DNA of 64,000 nt, taken from positions 33,215 to 97,214 of the forward strand of contig MU831908.1 in NCBI GenBank assembly GCA_029204225.1, given 5' to 3'. Each line of letters opens with the position of its first letter. The stretch's first letter is position 1. Below, one piece after another: positions 51,201 through 58,989 of the stretch. Made by a program: the position numbers and the translations under genes. The DNA is from Diphasiastrum complanatum. Taxonomy: Eukaryota > Streptophyta > Lycopodiopsida > Lycopodiales > Lycopodiaceae. Below the pieces are notes generated by a model. That model searched no databases, was not told where the DNA came from, and saw only the letters and a program-made list of their open reading frames with translations.

Positions 51201-51850
51201 ATCAGCTTGCTGAAAATTGCCTTTCAGGGCTGGTTCCCTCCTCCAAGATGTTCAAAATCGGATTCTCGTGGTTTGAAAAATGCCTGAACACCAAGTTAAG
51301 AACACAGAGAAGATCATGGATAGATCATAGAACAATAAAATATAAGTTAGAACATTGACCCCGGTAATCAACAATACATTGGTTTTTGGACTCTGCTGCA
51401 AAGGATCACTATCACAGAATTCTCCTCGAATAAGCTCTCAACCCCATAATTTTTAACTACTAAAACGAGGAGACAATGGTAATTGAACGCCAGTTAGGGT
51501 TGGGGCCCCTACTGAAACATTAGACCTGCCAAATAACCGAACTAACGCCCAAAAGTCTTGAAGTAGACCCAAGTGGCCAAATGACTTGAGTATGAATCAA
51601 ACGTTATTAGCTACTATTTTGGAGGTCTAAGTGAATCAAATGAGGCCCTGTACCATAGACTATCCATAAACTACAAATTATCTGACAATGACACAACTAG
51701 TGGCATAGAATGTGATATTAGAATATAAATGACTTGAGTTTTGAATATGAAACGATAACAATTTGAGCTTATTATGGCTTTTGGTTTTGTGACTTTCAGG
51801 ATGCACGGGGTGCTCCATCAAAAAAGCCCGCTCCAGATTATTTCTTGTGA
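25895..51850 (+). CDS. PPX: Serine/threonine protein phosphatase 4 catalytic subunit (PP4c/PPX), 8 exons
   Basis: This is the metal-dependent catalytic subunit of PP4, which removes phosphate from Ser/Thr residues and normally works with regulatory subunits (PP4R2, PP4R3). Exons: 25895-26035, 33443-33595, 33814-33876, 34510-34595, 49381-49456, 49634-49899, 50028-50106 and 51800-51850. All introns are GT-AG and the joined frame gives 304 residues, one fewer than Arabidopsis PPX (305). Metal and catalytic motifs are intact: GDIHG (50-54), GDFVDRG (78-84), GNHE (110-113), HGG (161-163), His235 and APNYCYR. The N-terminus [20 protein letters not shown] and the C-terminus PDYFL (target of leucine carboxymethylation in the PP2A/PP4 group) separate it from PP2A, whose N-terminus differs. 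The PP4 loop DPEDIEGW lacks one residue compared with DPEDIVDGW. No disabling change is seen, so the gene looks functional. Confidence 0.97.
26522..26640. repeat. Diverged 65-bp tandem duplication
   Basis: The block beginning gtttctcacaa-agataagt and containing aaaccctaa-cgtgca-attctta occurs at 26522 and again at 26587 with several substitutions. It is intronic. Confidence 0.7.
26812..27105. repeat. 147-bp tandem duplication in PP4 intron 1
   Basis: Copies at 26812-26958 and 26959-27105 both start tggttttgtgtct-gttagt and end ccctttatcaacata or a close variant. Scattered substitutions indicate an old event. Short protein-like frames here simply repeat the duplication. Confidence 0.85.
29779..30210. 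repeat. Inverted pair of LTR-like segments
   Basis: The segment 30146-30210 (aagggaatccacct...tatgatcact) is the approximate reverse complement of 29779-29844. Both include gagtgtgctc-tccaaat. Between them, agctttgatacca at 30068-30080 is the reverse complement of a Copia-type primer-binding motif (TGGTATCAAAGCT), followed by tgctaaaata. This suggests two LTR fragments of one family in opposite orientation. Confidence 0.6.
30547..31036. mobile_element. Possible non-autonomous hAT-like element with GGGAAC subterminal repeats
   Basis: The left end starts catgggaacgcgttc and carries several GTTCCC/GGGAAC copies to about 30618. The right end (30990-31036) carries further copies and closes with tcccatt, giving imperfect inverted ends (CATGGGAACG versus AATGGGAATG). 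Interior sequence of about 400 bp has no coding potential. I found no clear 8-bp target duplication, so superfamily assignment rests only on the terminal pattern. Confidence 0.45.
31440..31500 (+). mobile_element. Truncated SINE-like copy
   Basis: Shares acactctagagagaa-caacaa and the later atagggaaggaagcc segment with the copy at 31564, but the middle tRNA-like portion is replaced by a short (AT)n stretch. Confidence 0.5.
31564..31690 (+). mobile_element. tRNA-related SINE-like repeat
   Basis: After the leader acactctagagagaa, it contains an A-box-like segment (acttgatggtagagca), the block tcccatccgg-ta-agggaagg, and a B-box-like gggtttgaatcc. This is the internal RNA polymerase III promoter layout of tRNA-derived SINEs. 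The same series of blocks appears at 37090, which supports a dispersed repeat. Confidence 0.65.
33596..34509 (+). other. PP4 introns 2 and 3 around exon 3
   Basis: Intron 2 (33596-33813) and intron 3 (33877-34509) flank the 63-bp exon 3 encoding [21 protein letters not shown] minus its last residues at each end of the motif GNHE. Both introns are of ordinary size and free of recognisable repeats. Confidence 0.9.
34962..35371. repeat. Cluster of (GA)n and (GCC)n microsatellites
   Basis: GA arrays at 34962-34998 and 35323-35371 flank a (GCC)n run at about 35114-35137. The Ser-Leu-rich frame on the minus strand is produced by the repeats. Confidence 0.9.
35737..35889. repeat. 76-bp tandem duplication with ACGT palindromes
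   Basis: Copies start at 35737 and 35813 (ctgacatgtgtcactcat). Copy 1 contains the perfect palindrome TGACACGTGTCA (35784-35795) and copy 2 its core GACACGTGTC (35861-35870). The CACGTG core is a plant G-box. The setting is inside PP4 intron 4 and any regulatory role is speculative. Confidence 0.75.
37090..37179 (+). mobile_element. SINE-like copy ending at the left edge of hAT-1
   Basis: Contains the leader attcacactctagagagaac, an A-box-like agctcagtggtagagt (37123-37138), tcccatccgg-gtagggaagg, and the B-box-like ggttcgaatc (37166-37175). It lacks the 3' part seen in the copy at 31564, probably because the adjacent hAT sequence begins here. Confidence 0.65.
37521..37752. repeat. Long compound (GA)n and interrupted (GT)n array
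   Basis: GA at 37521-37557 is followed by several GT blocks separated by gaaagagagggagtgtttg, which itself recurs three times, so a higher-order repeat overlies the dinucleotide array. Confidence 0.9.
37996..40505 (+). pseudogene. hAT transposase (DUF659 C-terminal part and hATC dimerisation domain)
   Basis: Exons inferred from splice sites: about 37996-38250 ([16 protein letters not shown], then [20 protein letters not shown]), 38433-38738, 38910-39119 ([21 protein letters not shown]), 39350-39644 ([21 protein letters not shown], then [20 protein letters not shown] and [11 protein letters not shown], the hATC core), about 39880-39991 and 40210-40505. The last exon is a very acidic tail ([20 protein letters not shown]) followed by basic residues. 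No stop is visible within the exons listed. The missing BED finger and DUF659 start mean it cannot encode a full transposase as it stands. Confidence 0.8.
40680..41040. repeat. Low-complexity AAGTT/AACTT tract in hAT-1
   Basis: Dense short variants of taagtagtaag, aacttgtaag and gaaagttctaactt, many self-complementary, lie between the transposase tail and the right end. No coding potential. Confidence 0.6.
41552..42215. other. (CT)n arrays with an intervening coding-like segment
   Basis: CT arrays lie at about 41552-41576 and 42181-42215. Between them, after an acceptor-like ttctccag near 41718, a plus frame reads [18 protein letters not shown], then [20 protein letters not shown], and stops near 41968. 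The acidic-then-basic composition resembles the C-terminal tail of hAT-1, so this may be the last exon of another degraded transposase. Evidence is compositional only. Confidence 0.35.
42216..42531 (-). pseudogene. Ty1/Copia Gag N-terminus
   Basis: The minus frame from the ATG at about 42533 reads [20 protein letters not shown], then [19 protein letters not shown] and DLVNGDEE, the characteristic Copia Gag start. It runs into the (CT)n array near 42215, where it is cut off. The LTR-like sequence upstream on the minus strand belongs to the same element. Confidence 0.8.
42700..43125 (-). mobile_element. Copia LTR (same family as the solo LTR at 55731)
   Basis: On the minus strand, sequence starts at 43125 with TGTTAGAAATAAATGA. 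It matches the solo LTR at 55731 over about 250 bp (cataggttt-tttgacccaaaaggtcgaga, then ttggacccaattttg and atcttgacttttggg). It diverges further in. The LTR begins directly against a Gypsy RT codon, marking the insertion point. Confidence 0.75.
43126..43888 (-). pseudogene. Ty3/Gypsy remnant: Gag fused by deletion to an RT fragment
   Basis: From the ATG at 43888 the minus strand encodes a Gag start ([18 protein letters not shown]). In shifted frames follow Gag pieces ([20 protein letters not shown]). At about 43268 it passes to a classic Gypsy RT box: [10 protein letters not shown], stop, [31 protein letters not shown]. Protease and the RT start are missing, so gag and RT are joined by a deletion. 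The RT is cut at 43126 by the Copia LTR. Confidence 0.85.
43934..44760. other. Non-genic stretch within PP4 intron 4
   Basis: Probably further Gypsy leader/LTR sequence, but I could not identify a boundary. A CT/CCTCCT-rich tract begins at about 44765. Confidence 0.35.
44820..47660 (-). pseudogene. hAT transposase 2, minus strand, decayed
   Basis: In transcription order: a BED-finger end near 47655-47560 ([20 protein letters not shown] then [10 protein letters not shown]); DUF659 at about 46630-46412 ([20 protein letters not shown]); a continuing frame near 46430-46310 ([16 protein letters not shown], then [18 protein letters not shown]); 46189-45938 ([20 protein letters not shown]); the hATC region 45532-45170 ([20 protein letters not shown], then CEWNWIT, stop, HTKRRNRLL and [13 protein letters not shown]); and a tail at 45047-44820. 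Stops and frame changes show it is dead. It is the mirror-orientation relative of hAT-1 within the same intron. Confidence 0.8.
46954..47060. repeat. GC-rich island with repeated GTCCG motifs
   Basis: Starts catgcgcgtccgggccg and contains six or more GTCCG/CGGAC copies before an A/T-rich edge. The pattern is like the subterminal repeat zone of the hAT elements nearby but with another motif. It may be one end of a separate small element inserted into hAT-2. Confidence 0.45.
47697..47945. repeat. Diverged direct repeat, spacing about 141 bp
   Basis: The block gaaaaaagcaagcatgacattcaaa...aagaaacacaacatagcattttac is repeated from 47838 with substitutions (agaaaagcgagcataacgttcaaa...aagaaacgtagtataacatttta). 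Confidence 0.6.
50107..51799 (+). other. PP4 intron 7 (1693 bp)
   Basis: Bounded by gtatgtta and tgactttcag. No transposon protein or RNA gene recognised inside. Intron 5 (49457-49633) and intron 6 (49900-50027) are short by comparison. Confidence 0.85.
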
Positions 51851-52290
51851 ATCAGGATCCCGACGAATGTGCTTGCATGCATGATTGAAGCTGGCCAATA
51901 TAATTTTGCTTACTTGTGGCCGATTATTTTATTTTTTAGGACCTTTTGCGGCTTTTCTTGAATAGAAAATGTGAGTTTTCCACCCACAAAAAAAGGACTG
52001 CTCAAATTTGTGAATTTTATATTGTATTCTCCCTTTCTTTTTTTTATCATACATTTAGTTGGATTAATATATCTTTGAGTTGGAGTATTCATGATCCTTG
52101 CAAAGCCCTTTCAGAGTGCTCATTATGTTTATGCCACACTGGTTTCAGTAACGTTGGCATTGCGGGAGTTTTGTAGAATGGCAGTTTCAAGCAATTTTGT
52201 TATATTGTAGTTTGTAATATTTTGTAACATTTGATTGCCATGACCTTCATGCTGATTTTCAATAAAAGTTACATGTCAGACGGAGGCATA
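51851..52290 (+). promoter_or_regulatory. PP4 3' UTR with polyadenylation signal
   Basis: AATAAA at 52261-52266 lies about 410 bp after the stop codon, in a T-rich context with TGTAA motifs (52215-52235) typical of plant near-upstream elements. The cleavage site is not determinable. Sequence from 52291 to 52730 shows no gene. Confidence 0.5.
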
Positions 52291-52727
52291 AAATTTGGAG
52301 TTTGTTTTGTCTCAGTTAGCACGAAATTGCAAGCTAAAACTAATGATGAGATGCTAGTGGAAGCTGGACCAAGGCCCCGTGCCATAGAGAAAGGCTATAG
52401 AAAGGCCTGGGATGATTTCAAAGGGAAGGTCCTTTTAAAGCCATGCGAAGGGGCTCTAAACTGTGAACATTACATGGCCTAATAGTTTAGGTTCAAAGGA
52501 TTTGATAAAACATTGAAATTGCTTCATGCTCTCTAGACTACATTCTCTTCTAACCCAGGGAAGTAAGAGGTGGTTAATATTGCAAGAGTTTTCACTCGCA
52601 GAGGTAGGTGCACATGAGGTTGATTAGTTGGGTGCTTCGAAGAGTTATTAGATTGGGCTTGTTATCAGCACCATCTGGTAGGATGAGCCAGTGGACTTGA
52701 GTCAGTTTCAAACAAATCTAATTTGCT

Positions 52728-52730
<3 letters not shown>

Positions 52731-52798
<68 letters not shown>
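52731..52798. repeat. (CT)n(AT)n array at the left edge of hAT-3
   Basis: CT dinucleotides change to AT at about 52761. The hAT element starts exactly at the end of the AT array, which seems to have been its insertion target. Confidence 0.95.
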
Positions 52799-52800
<2 letters not shown>

Positions 52801-53324
52801 TAGGTCCTGCAGTACTGCGTACCACGGATCCCGGTACCCGCGGTGCCATACTACCACCGCGGCACCATTATATTTTAATATAATTAATATTTAATATTTA
52901 AATTTTTTTTTTAACCTAAATCTACCCGTCCCCCTCATTTCTTCTCTTAAATTTTTTTTGCGCCCTCGCTGCCCTGCCATCGCTGCTGTTTTTGCCTGCC
53001 TGCCTTCGCTGCCTTGCGTCTGGTTTGCATTGCCCTAAGCCCACGCAACGCCCTGCCTTGCATCTGATTTGCTTCGTCCTGCCTTCGCCCATTTTCAACG
53101 TCTCTACAACATTGAACCTTGCTGTTCTTTTTTCCAGTTTTCCATTCTTCCAGTTGTAGCTTCACCTGCATTTTTTCCCTACTTTTCTCCATCACAATGG
53201 TGCAGTCCGACCTTTCCGATCAGTGGGACGAGGGTGGACATTGTCAGGCGAGTTGCCGACAAGACCAACAAGACCGGTCAGAAGGTCGTGCTTTGTCATT
53301 ATTGCCTAGTCAAATTCGTTGCGT

Positions 53325-53329
<5 letters not shown>

Positions 53330-53376
<47 letters not shown>
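53330..53376. repeat. (TA)n array inside the BED zinc finger
   Basis: About 23 TA units interrupt the finger between the Cys pair and the TRLK segment, and encode an alternating Tyr-Ile run in frame. The conserved sequence continues on both sides without loss. Confidence 0.9.
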
Positions 53377-53379
<3 letters not shown>

Positions 53380-54238
53380 TCGCCTTAAAGGCTACTTGCT
53401 CGGTGCACTCGCCAAAAATAGTGCCACCATAAATGTTGCCCCTTGTGGCAGCATGTCCGTCCCCATCAGGCAGCGACTACTAGACACCTACGGGCCACGT
53501 CTTGTGGCGGGGGAGAACACCATTTCGGAGGGTGTTCTCCGGTTTTGCATCGCTCCTTATGTGGCTGACCCCAAGTTGCTGCCTACTTGGCTGGCACGCA
53601 TGAGGAGAGGGAGTGCATCCTCGTCCCGTCCCATTGCCCCTCATCCCCCTCAGACAGTTTTGCCACACGCACTCCCATCTGCACCCATTCCGGTGGAACC
53701 CATCCCCTCGCGTCCGCCAGTTGCCACTGCGGTTCCACCACCACATCCTGTTGCTCGCACGCCCCCAGTTTACGATTTTTTCATGGACTCTTCGCCACCC
53801 GAGCAGGCCTAGGATGTTAGTGACGAGGCCTTCGAGGATGTTGAGGAGATCCCTTCCTCCCTCCCTTTCCATCCGGATGACGTCCCTAGCCAGCAATTTT
53901 CGTATCCCATGCTAGATGTTGCCCCTCCAGTGTACCCCACTTATGCTGCTGCACCCATCCCTGCCAGTGCATCCCACTCTCCCCATTCCACGTCTACAGC
54001 CGATGCATCCACTAGTGCCTAGCCTGTCGCGTCATCATCCATTCTCATCACGGTTGGTGCACCGTGCTGAAGGTCCACTATCCGTCGCCTAGTAGGGAGA
54101 GCCCTTGTGCAACAGATCATTCGCGGCGCGCATCAGCCGCACATGGACAGAGAGGCTACACGGGCCGTGGCCAGTTTGATTTATGAGCTGAACCTTCCAT
54201 TTGCCATCACCGACTCTGAGCCCTTCAGAAGGGCATTC

Positions 54239-54344
54239 CGCCTTGCATAGTCTGTCAGCCCTAGTTGGAGTCCCTAGTTCAGAGGTTGTCCGCCTTGCAC
54301 AGTCTGTCAGCCCTAGCTAGAGAGTCCTTAGTTCAGAGGTTGTC
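54239..54344. repeat. 52-bp tandem duplication in hAT-3
   Basis: Copies starting cgccttgca-agtctgtcagc at 54239 and 54291 differ by a few substitutions and a short indel. They lie between the linker and DUF659 and probably disrupt the frame. Confidence 0.8.
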
Positions 54345-55730
54345 CGCACACACATGCTGAGAGATAGGGTCGAGTCCTTGTCTAGAGAGATGGAACCTCT
54401 ACATCGCCTCTGGGCCACATACGGTTGCAGCATTATGTCCGATGGCTGGACTGATGTCAGGAGGAGGTTGATCCTCAACATCTTGGTCTCTAGCTGCATG
54501 GGCACACAGTTTTTGAGGGCCATGGATTGCAGTAGGGGGGGGGAGAGTCATATCTGCAGAGTTCATATTTGATGTCATCAGGTCTTCCATCCTGTCCATA
54601 GGTCCCCCAACATGTCATCACGGTGGTGATGGACAATGCCACCAACTGCATTCAGATGGGTGTCCTGCTAGAGGCCGAGTTCCCTCACATCGTTCATACC
54701 CCCTGTGCAGCGCACGACATAGACCTTCTGATGGGGGACATAGGTGCACTTCTCTGGGTTAGAGCCATTGTCCGTGAGGCCCTCTTCCTGGTGACTTTTG
54801 TCACCAGGAAGAGGCGTGTTCTTGCCATGTTCCGGGTTTTCAGCCATTTGGACCTACGGAAGCCAGCCCCCACACACTTTGCATTCGACTTGGTGGTCAT
54901 CGACCGTCTGATTAGGTGCAGGGCACAATGATCTTTGGCGTGCCATTACGTTTCAACGCACAGAGGATGGGGAGCACTTTTCTTCCACGGTGAGGGGAGA
55001 CCAGTTTTGAAGGGATGTGCAGACATTGTCAGCACTCCTTCGACCATTGTACATTGTGCTCCGCATGGCTGACAGCGAGGGGTCCACACTTGGACTGGTG
55101 TATGAGCTCATGGACCGGATTGGACAGTTCCTGCAGCTGCCCATCTTGCAGCCACCGGTATAGTATTGTAACTGCTCTTTATCTCTTTTACTGATTGCTA
55201 GTTTGTTTGTCGGTTGATGTTACGTTTTTTCGTATTTCGCTTCGATTTCGTGCCTGAACCCTAAACCACATGCCTCTCTCACATGCATGATGACCGAGCT
55301 GAAGTTCATCTGGGAGATGCGGTGAAACTACGTTCACAGGAGTATCCACAGCGCTACACACATCCTGCATCCCCTCTTCTTCTCTCCGACACAGATTTCA
55401 GACAGGGAGCTCAAGGCGGATTGGCTTGATTACATCTACAGGGTGGGTCCACACATTGGTTTGGATCCTATCAGACTCATGGAGGAGCTAGTTGCATTTC
55501 GTTTTGACATGGGCACGTTTAGTCACCTGGCTGCTCAGGATCCAGAGAGAAGACAGCTCCCCATTACTTGGTGGACCATGTTCGGTAGCACCTATCCCTC
55601 CATACAACGTCTTGCACTGCGTGTTCTTTCACAGGTATGCATCTCATCTCATTCTCCCTTGCTGTGTTTCGTTGACGTTCCACCCGTGCACATGTGCTGA
55701 ACCATTTCATTGCACATACCACAGGATTGC

Positions 55731-56194
55731 TGTTAGAAGTAATAAATGATAATGTTAGTTTCCCATAGGTTACTTTGACCCAAAAGGTCGAGACTTGTGT
55801 AATCATGGGTTAGGTTTATTATTTTGACCATTTTAAGTCAATTTTAGTTGAGTTGGACCCAATTTTGATCCAGTAGTAATTCGTGGGTCCAAGTAAAGTC
55901 TAATTATGTTAAGAGACCTTATCTTGACTTTTGGGAGTGCCCTATAATTAGTAGTGGGTCTTGGAAGGTACTAGAACTTAGAGTTTGGAAGAGTCTAGGC
56001 CCTTGGAAGGCCTATTTATATGTACTCTTTGTTCATTTGTAATTCATTCCCTTTCAAGCATTGCTACTACTTTCTCTCTCCTTGAGGGCGCCTAACCCTC
56101 TCTTTCTTCTTCTTCTTCTTCTTTTTCCTCTTTTTCTTCTTCTTGTATATGGAGATTGAATGTTAGAAGGATCTTGGCACTTTGATTTCCTACA
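55731..56194 (+). mobile_element. Solo LTR (Copia family) in the hAT-3 hATC exon
   Basis: The 464-bp insert begins TGTTAGAAGTAATAAATG and ends TTTCCTACA. It is flanked by perfect 5-bp target duplications attgc (55726-55730 and 56195-56199). It interrupts the conserved Gln-Asp-Cys...Cys-Glu-Arg coding stretch. Its first 250 bp match the LTR at 43125 (minus strand). Absence of internal sequence shows LTR-LTR recombination. It contains (TTC)n near 56105-56150. Confidence 0.9.
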
Positions 56195-57296
56195 ATTGCA
56201 CTGCCTCTATGTGAGCGTAGTTGGAGCACATGGGCTCTCATTCACACGAGGAGAAGAAACAAGCTGTCAGTGAGTCAGCTAGAGCGGTTGGTGTTCTGTA
56301 GCACCAACGCACGTCTCGCCAGGACACTGCCAACCATTACGAGCGCATTGCAGGTGATAGGCTATTCTCCCATAGCATGTTGGTTGACGGCTCACTAATA
56401 CGTTGGTTTCATTTCTTGATCAAGTTATTTCTCTAACATGCTAAATTTTAACCTTGCAGACGAAGATATCTGATTTGGAGCGCCGGGTTGACTTGCCTAC
56501 GGACAGCACCCATTCCATGCCTGCAGATGACTTGGGCACAGTTGATGGCAGAGAGAGAGAGAGAGGGAGCTTGTCGAGATGAGAGAGAGAGAGATCACAG
56601 AGAGCCTCCATTGTATGAGGAGTCAGCGTCAGAGGATGAGCAGGATGAGGATGAGCCCATTCGGGCTGTGTTTGCCAGTCAGAGCCAAAGCATTAATTGT
56701 GGCTCTGTTATTTTATTTTTAGCAGTTTGATATCACGTTTCATGTTTGGCGGCCACATGGTCGAACATTGTATTCAGACCATTTTATACATTATATCCAG
56801 TGTTGGACGTACTGCACATTGTGTATGTGTCGATTTGTAAATGTGATGTTCAATTTTATCTCAAATTGTATGTGCATGTGTGAATCGTATTTTCAATTAA
56901 TGTCAACTGCAGAGATTGATAGCTTCACAATAATGCACTTACAAGCTGATCATTGATGTCATAGCAATCTGATAGCACATGCATTTCAAACGATCATCAA
57001 AAGAGCAATCGCTCCTTTTGTCCCCCCCCCCCGATAGCATTTCATAAACATATACATTACATTGCATTGAAAAAAATTGCAGAGATTGCATTTCACAACA
57101 CTAGGTGCGCATTGCACAAAAAACACACGGTATATTAATTCAAGAGATGTATCAAAATAACATCACATATCCCGCCATGTACGGCTGGGTCTGTTCTTTA
57201 TACTACTGTCTAACTATATGTTGCTTCATTTGCTGTCGAAAATTACATAACAATAGTCCGCCACATACGGCTGGACCTTATCTATTCTAAGCATTC

Positions 57297-57733
57297 CTAC
57301 GAATCCTCCACTGACTCCTCGCCCTAGTCAGGTGCATTGTTCTGTCGCTCTCGCTCTGCCTCCTGGTTAGCTCGACGGATGACCGCCCTTTCCCTGATCA
57401 TGATGAGTTGTCGTCGTGTGAAGTTCACTCCATCCTGCTCATCCAAATCCACCTCGACAGCGGGAGCGGGGGGCTCCGGCTTCGGGTTTCTCTGCCGAGC
57501 CTGTCACAGCATCTTTGCAATGTCTGTCTCTTGCTTCTGACGCTTTTCGTTGTGCCTTCAGACATCTTCTTCGAGCTTCCTCCTCGCTTCGCCCTCGAGC
57601 TTTGGTGGTATGCGCTTCACCATCTCGATCGGCTCTCTCTCACAACACTCTGGCTCCCAAACAGGCTCAAATAGCTTCTCACTGGCTCTTTCACAACGTC
57701 TGAAATTGCCTCTCACAATGGCATAGTGAGTGC
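57297..57733 (-). pseudogene. Antisense degenerate charged ORF inside hAT-3
   Basis: The family is not recognised. On the minus strand, a frame from about 57733 reads HYAIVRGNFRRCERASEKLF, then EPVWEPECCEREPIEMVKRI, PPKLEGEARRKLEEDV, stop, RHNEKRQKQETDIAKML, stop, QARQRNPKPEPPAPAVEVDL, FTRRQLIMIRERAVIRRANQ and ENNAPD-like residues before a third stop and GEESVEDS. The composition (Glu/Arg/Lys helix, Pro linker, helix) and continuous frame across three isolated stops suggest a former protein of about 140 residues. A TATA-like gataaataggc lies just upstream. It would be transcribed from the right end of the element, towards the transposase. A chance open frame is possible. Confidence 0.4.
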
Positions 57734-57744
57734 CTATTTATCTC

Positions 57745-57900
57745 CACAGCCTGTTTGCCCATGTGCAGTTGTTGATAATCCCTCCATGTGCTGTTGTACC
57801 TACTCCCATGTGTTGCTCCCCCACGTGCTGCTCTCCCATTGGCACACAGATCTACTCCCCTACAGTGCCCATGTGCTGTTGTATCTATCCCTTGCCCCCT
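57745..57900. repeat. Repeated CCCATGTGCTGTTGTA-type motifs near the right end of hAT-3
   Basis: Variants of cccatgtgctgttgta recur at about 57757, 57782, 57809 and 57860. They lie upstream of the antisense ORF and could be promoter-like or simply subterminal repeats. Confidence 0.5.
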
Positions 57901-58339
57901 GTACTGTCCCCTCTTTTTTTGCACCCTAAACCCTTTTTTTTGTATTTTTTAGGCCTATTTTACTGTAGAAAATGCATTTTTAATTATAAAAAATTTTAAA
58001 AATATATATTAAAAAGTGGTACCGCCTTGGTACCGTGGACCAGAGGGCGATACTGTACTGGCGGTACCACCATTATGGTACCGGCAGTACCATAATGGCG
58101 GTACCACTGGGTTCTATGATATACATATATATATATATATGTATACTAGTAAAGAGTGCTCGTCGTTGACGGGCGAGCAGCGATGGTTTAGGAGGAAAGC
58201 CGATGGTCGTTGATGGGTGGCCGATGTATATGTGTCCATATGTACATGGTTGAAGTACAACGGGTGAACGCCTAATTTTGGGTATCGAAAAATTCTAATT
58301 TTGGGTTTAGGGTATAGGAGATCGAAAAATCCTTCTTTG

Positions 58340-58815
58340 CCAAGCTCAACGTTGGATAGAAAAAATTTGAGTCTTCGAAAAAATTCGAGTCTTTGGAAGA
58401 ATTTGAGTCTTCAAAAAAATTCGAGTCTTCCGAGAAATTCGAGTCTTAGAAAAATTAGAGTCTTGGGAAAAATCCGAGTCTTTGGTAAATTCGAGTTTTT
58501 GGTAAAATTCGAGTCTTTGGAAAAATTCGAGTCCTCGGAAAAATTCGAGTCCTCTGAAAAATTTGAGTTTTCGGAAAAATTCGAGTCTTATAAAAAATTC
58601 GAACCTTCGGAAAAAATTCGAGTCATCGAAAAAATTCGAGTCCTCGGAAAAATGCGAGTCTGCGGAAAATGCGATCCTTCGGAAAAATGCGATCCTTCAG
58701 AAAAATGTGTCTTTTCGGAAAAATGTGAGTCTTGGGAAAAATTCGAGTCTTTGGAGAATTCGAGTCCTTGGAAAAATTTGAGTCCTCAGAAAAATTTGAA
58801 TCTTATTGAAAAACT
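58340..58815. repeat. 18-bp minisatellite (ggaaaaattcgagtcctc type)
   Basis: About 25 imperfect copies of an 18-bp unit form a frame of 177 codons on the plus strand. The unit has no stop codon in any of the six frames, so the long frame is expected from composition. The predicted residues change between KNSSL, KIRVLG and EKFESS registers where 1-2-bp indels occur, which argues against selection on a protein. Confidence 0.85.
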
Positions 58816-58989
58816 CGAGTCAATCCCATATTGAAAAAAAATCTGATTTTGGGTATCGAATTTTTTTGATTTTGGGTATTGAAAAATTACAGATTTTTCG
58901 AGTCGATCCGGTATCGAATAATTTTAAACGTTTGCGAAACCGTCCCAACCAGCTGAGAACTGGGAAGATTGATGGAAGACGGGCATACA

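Larger units (their letters stand above)
53202..56730 (+). pseudogene. hAT transposase 3 (BED finger, DUF659, hATC), decayed
   Basis: The frame from about 53202 gives a BED-type finger: FPISGTRVDIVRRVADKTNK then VVLCHYCLVKFVAS, an (AT)n-encoded Tyr-Ile run, and TRLKGYLLGALAKNSA. A Pro-rich linker follows. The same frame stays protein-like to 54250 but has four stops (TAG 53810, TAG 54020, TGA 54068, TAG 54248). DUF659 continues with MSDGWTDVRRRLILNILVSS, DNATNCIQMGVLLEAEFPHI and PCAAHDIDLLMGDIGALLWV. The hATC part (LPITWWTMFGSTYPSIQRLA then VLSQ/DC) is split by a solo LTR and resumes with CERSWSTWALIHTRRRNKLS and LERLVFCSTNARLA. The BED His is replaced by Tyr (LKGYLL instead of LKGHLL). All this indicates an inactive copy. 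Confidence 0.8.
52799..58118 (+). mobile_element. hAT element 3, near-complete, with ends and imperfect target duplication
   Basis: The element begins CATAGGTCCTGCAGTAC and ends ...GTACCACTGGGTTCTATG, so its ends are CATAG...CTATG with short imperfect inverted repeats. The flanking 8 bp are atatatat on the left and atatacat on the right, a 7/8 match as expected for hAT. Both subterminal zones carry GGTACC(G) copies (52810-52870 and 58017-58105). Inside are a BED finger plus DUF659/hATC transposase (53069-56600) with premature stops and a 464-bp solo LTR, and an antisense ORF near the right end. Length is 5320 bp. Confidence 0.8.

Noticed and set aside
58301-58834. A 177-residue Lys/Ser/Glu repeat protein
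   Set aside because: The underlying 18-bp unit lacks stops in all six frames and the register changes within the array, so the frame is not evidence of coding.
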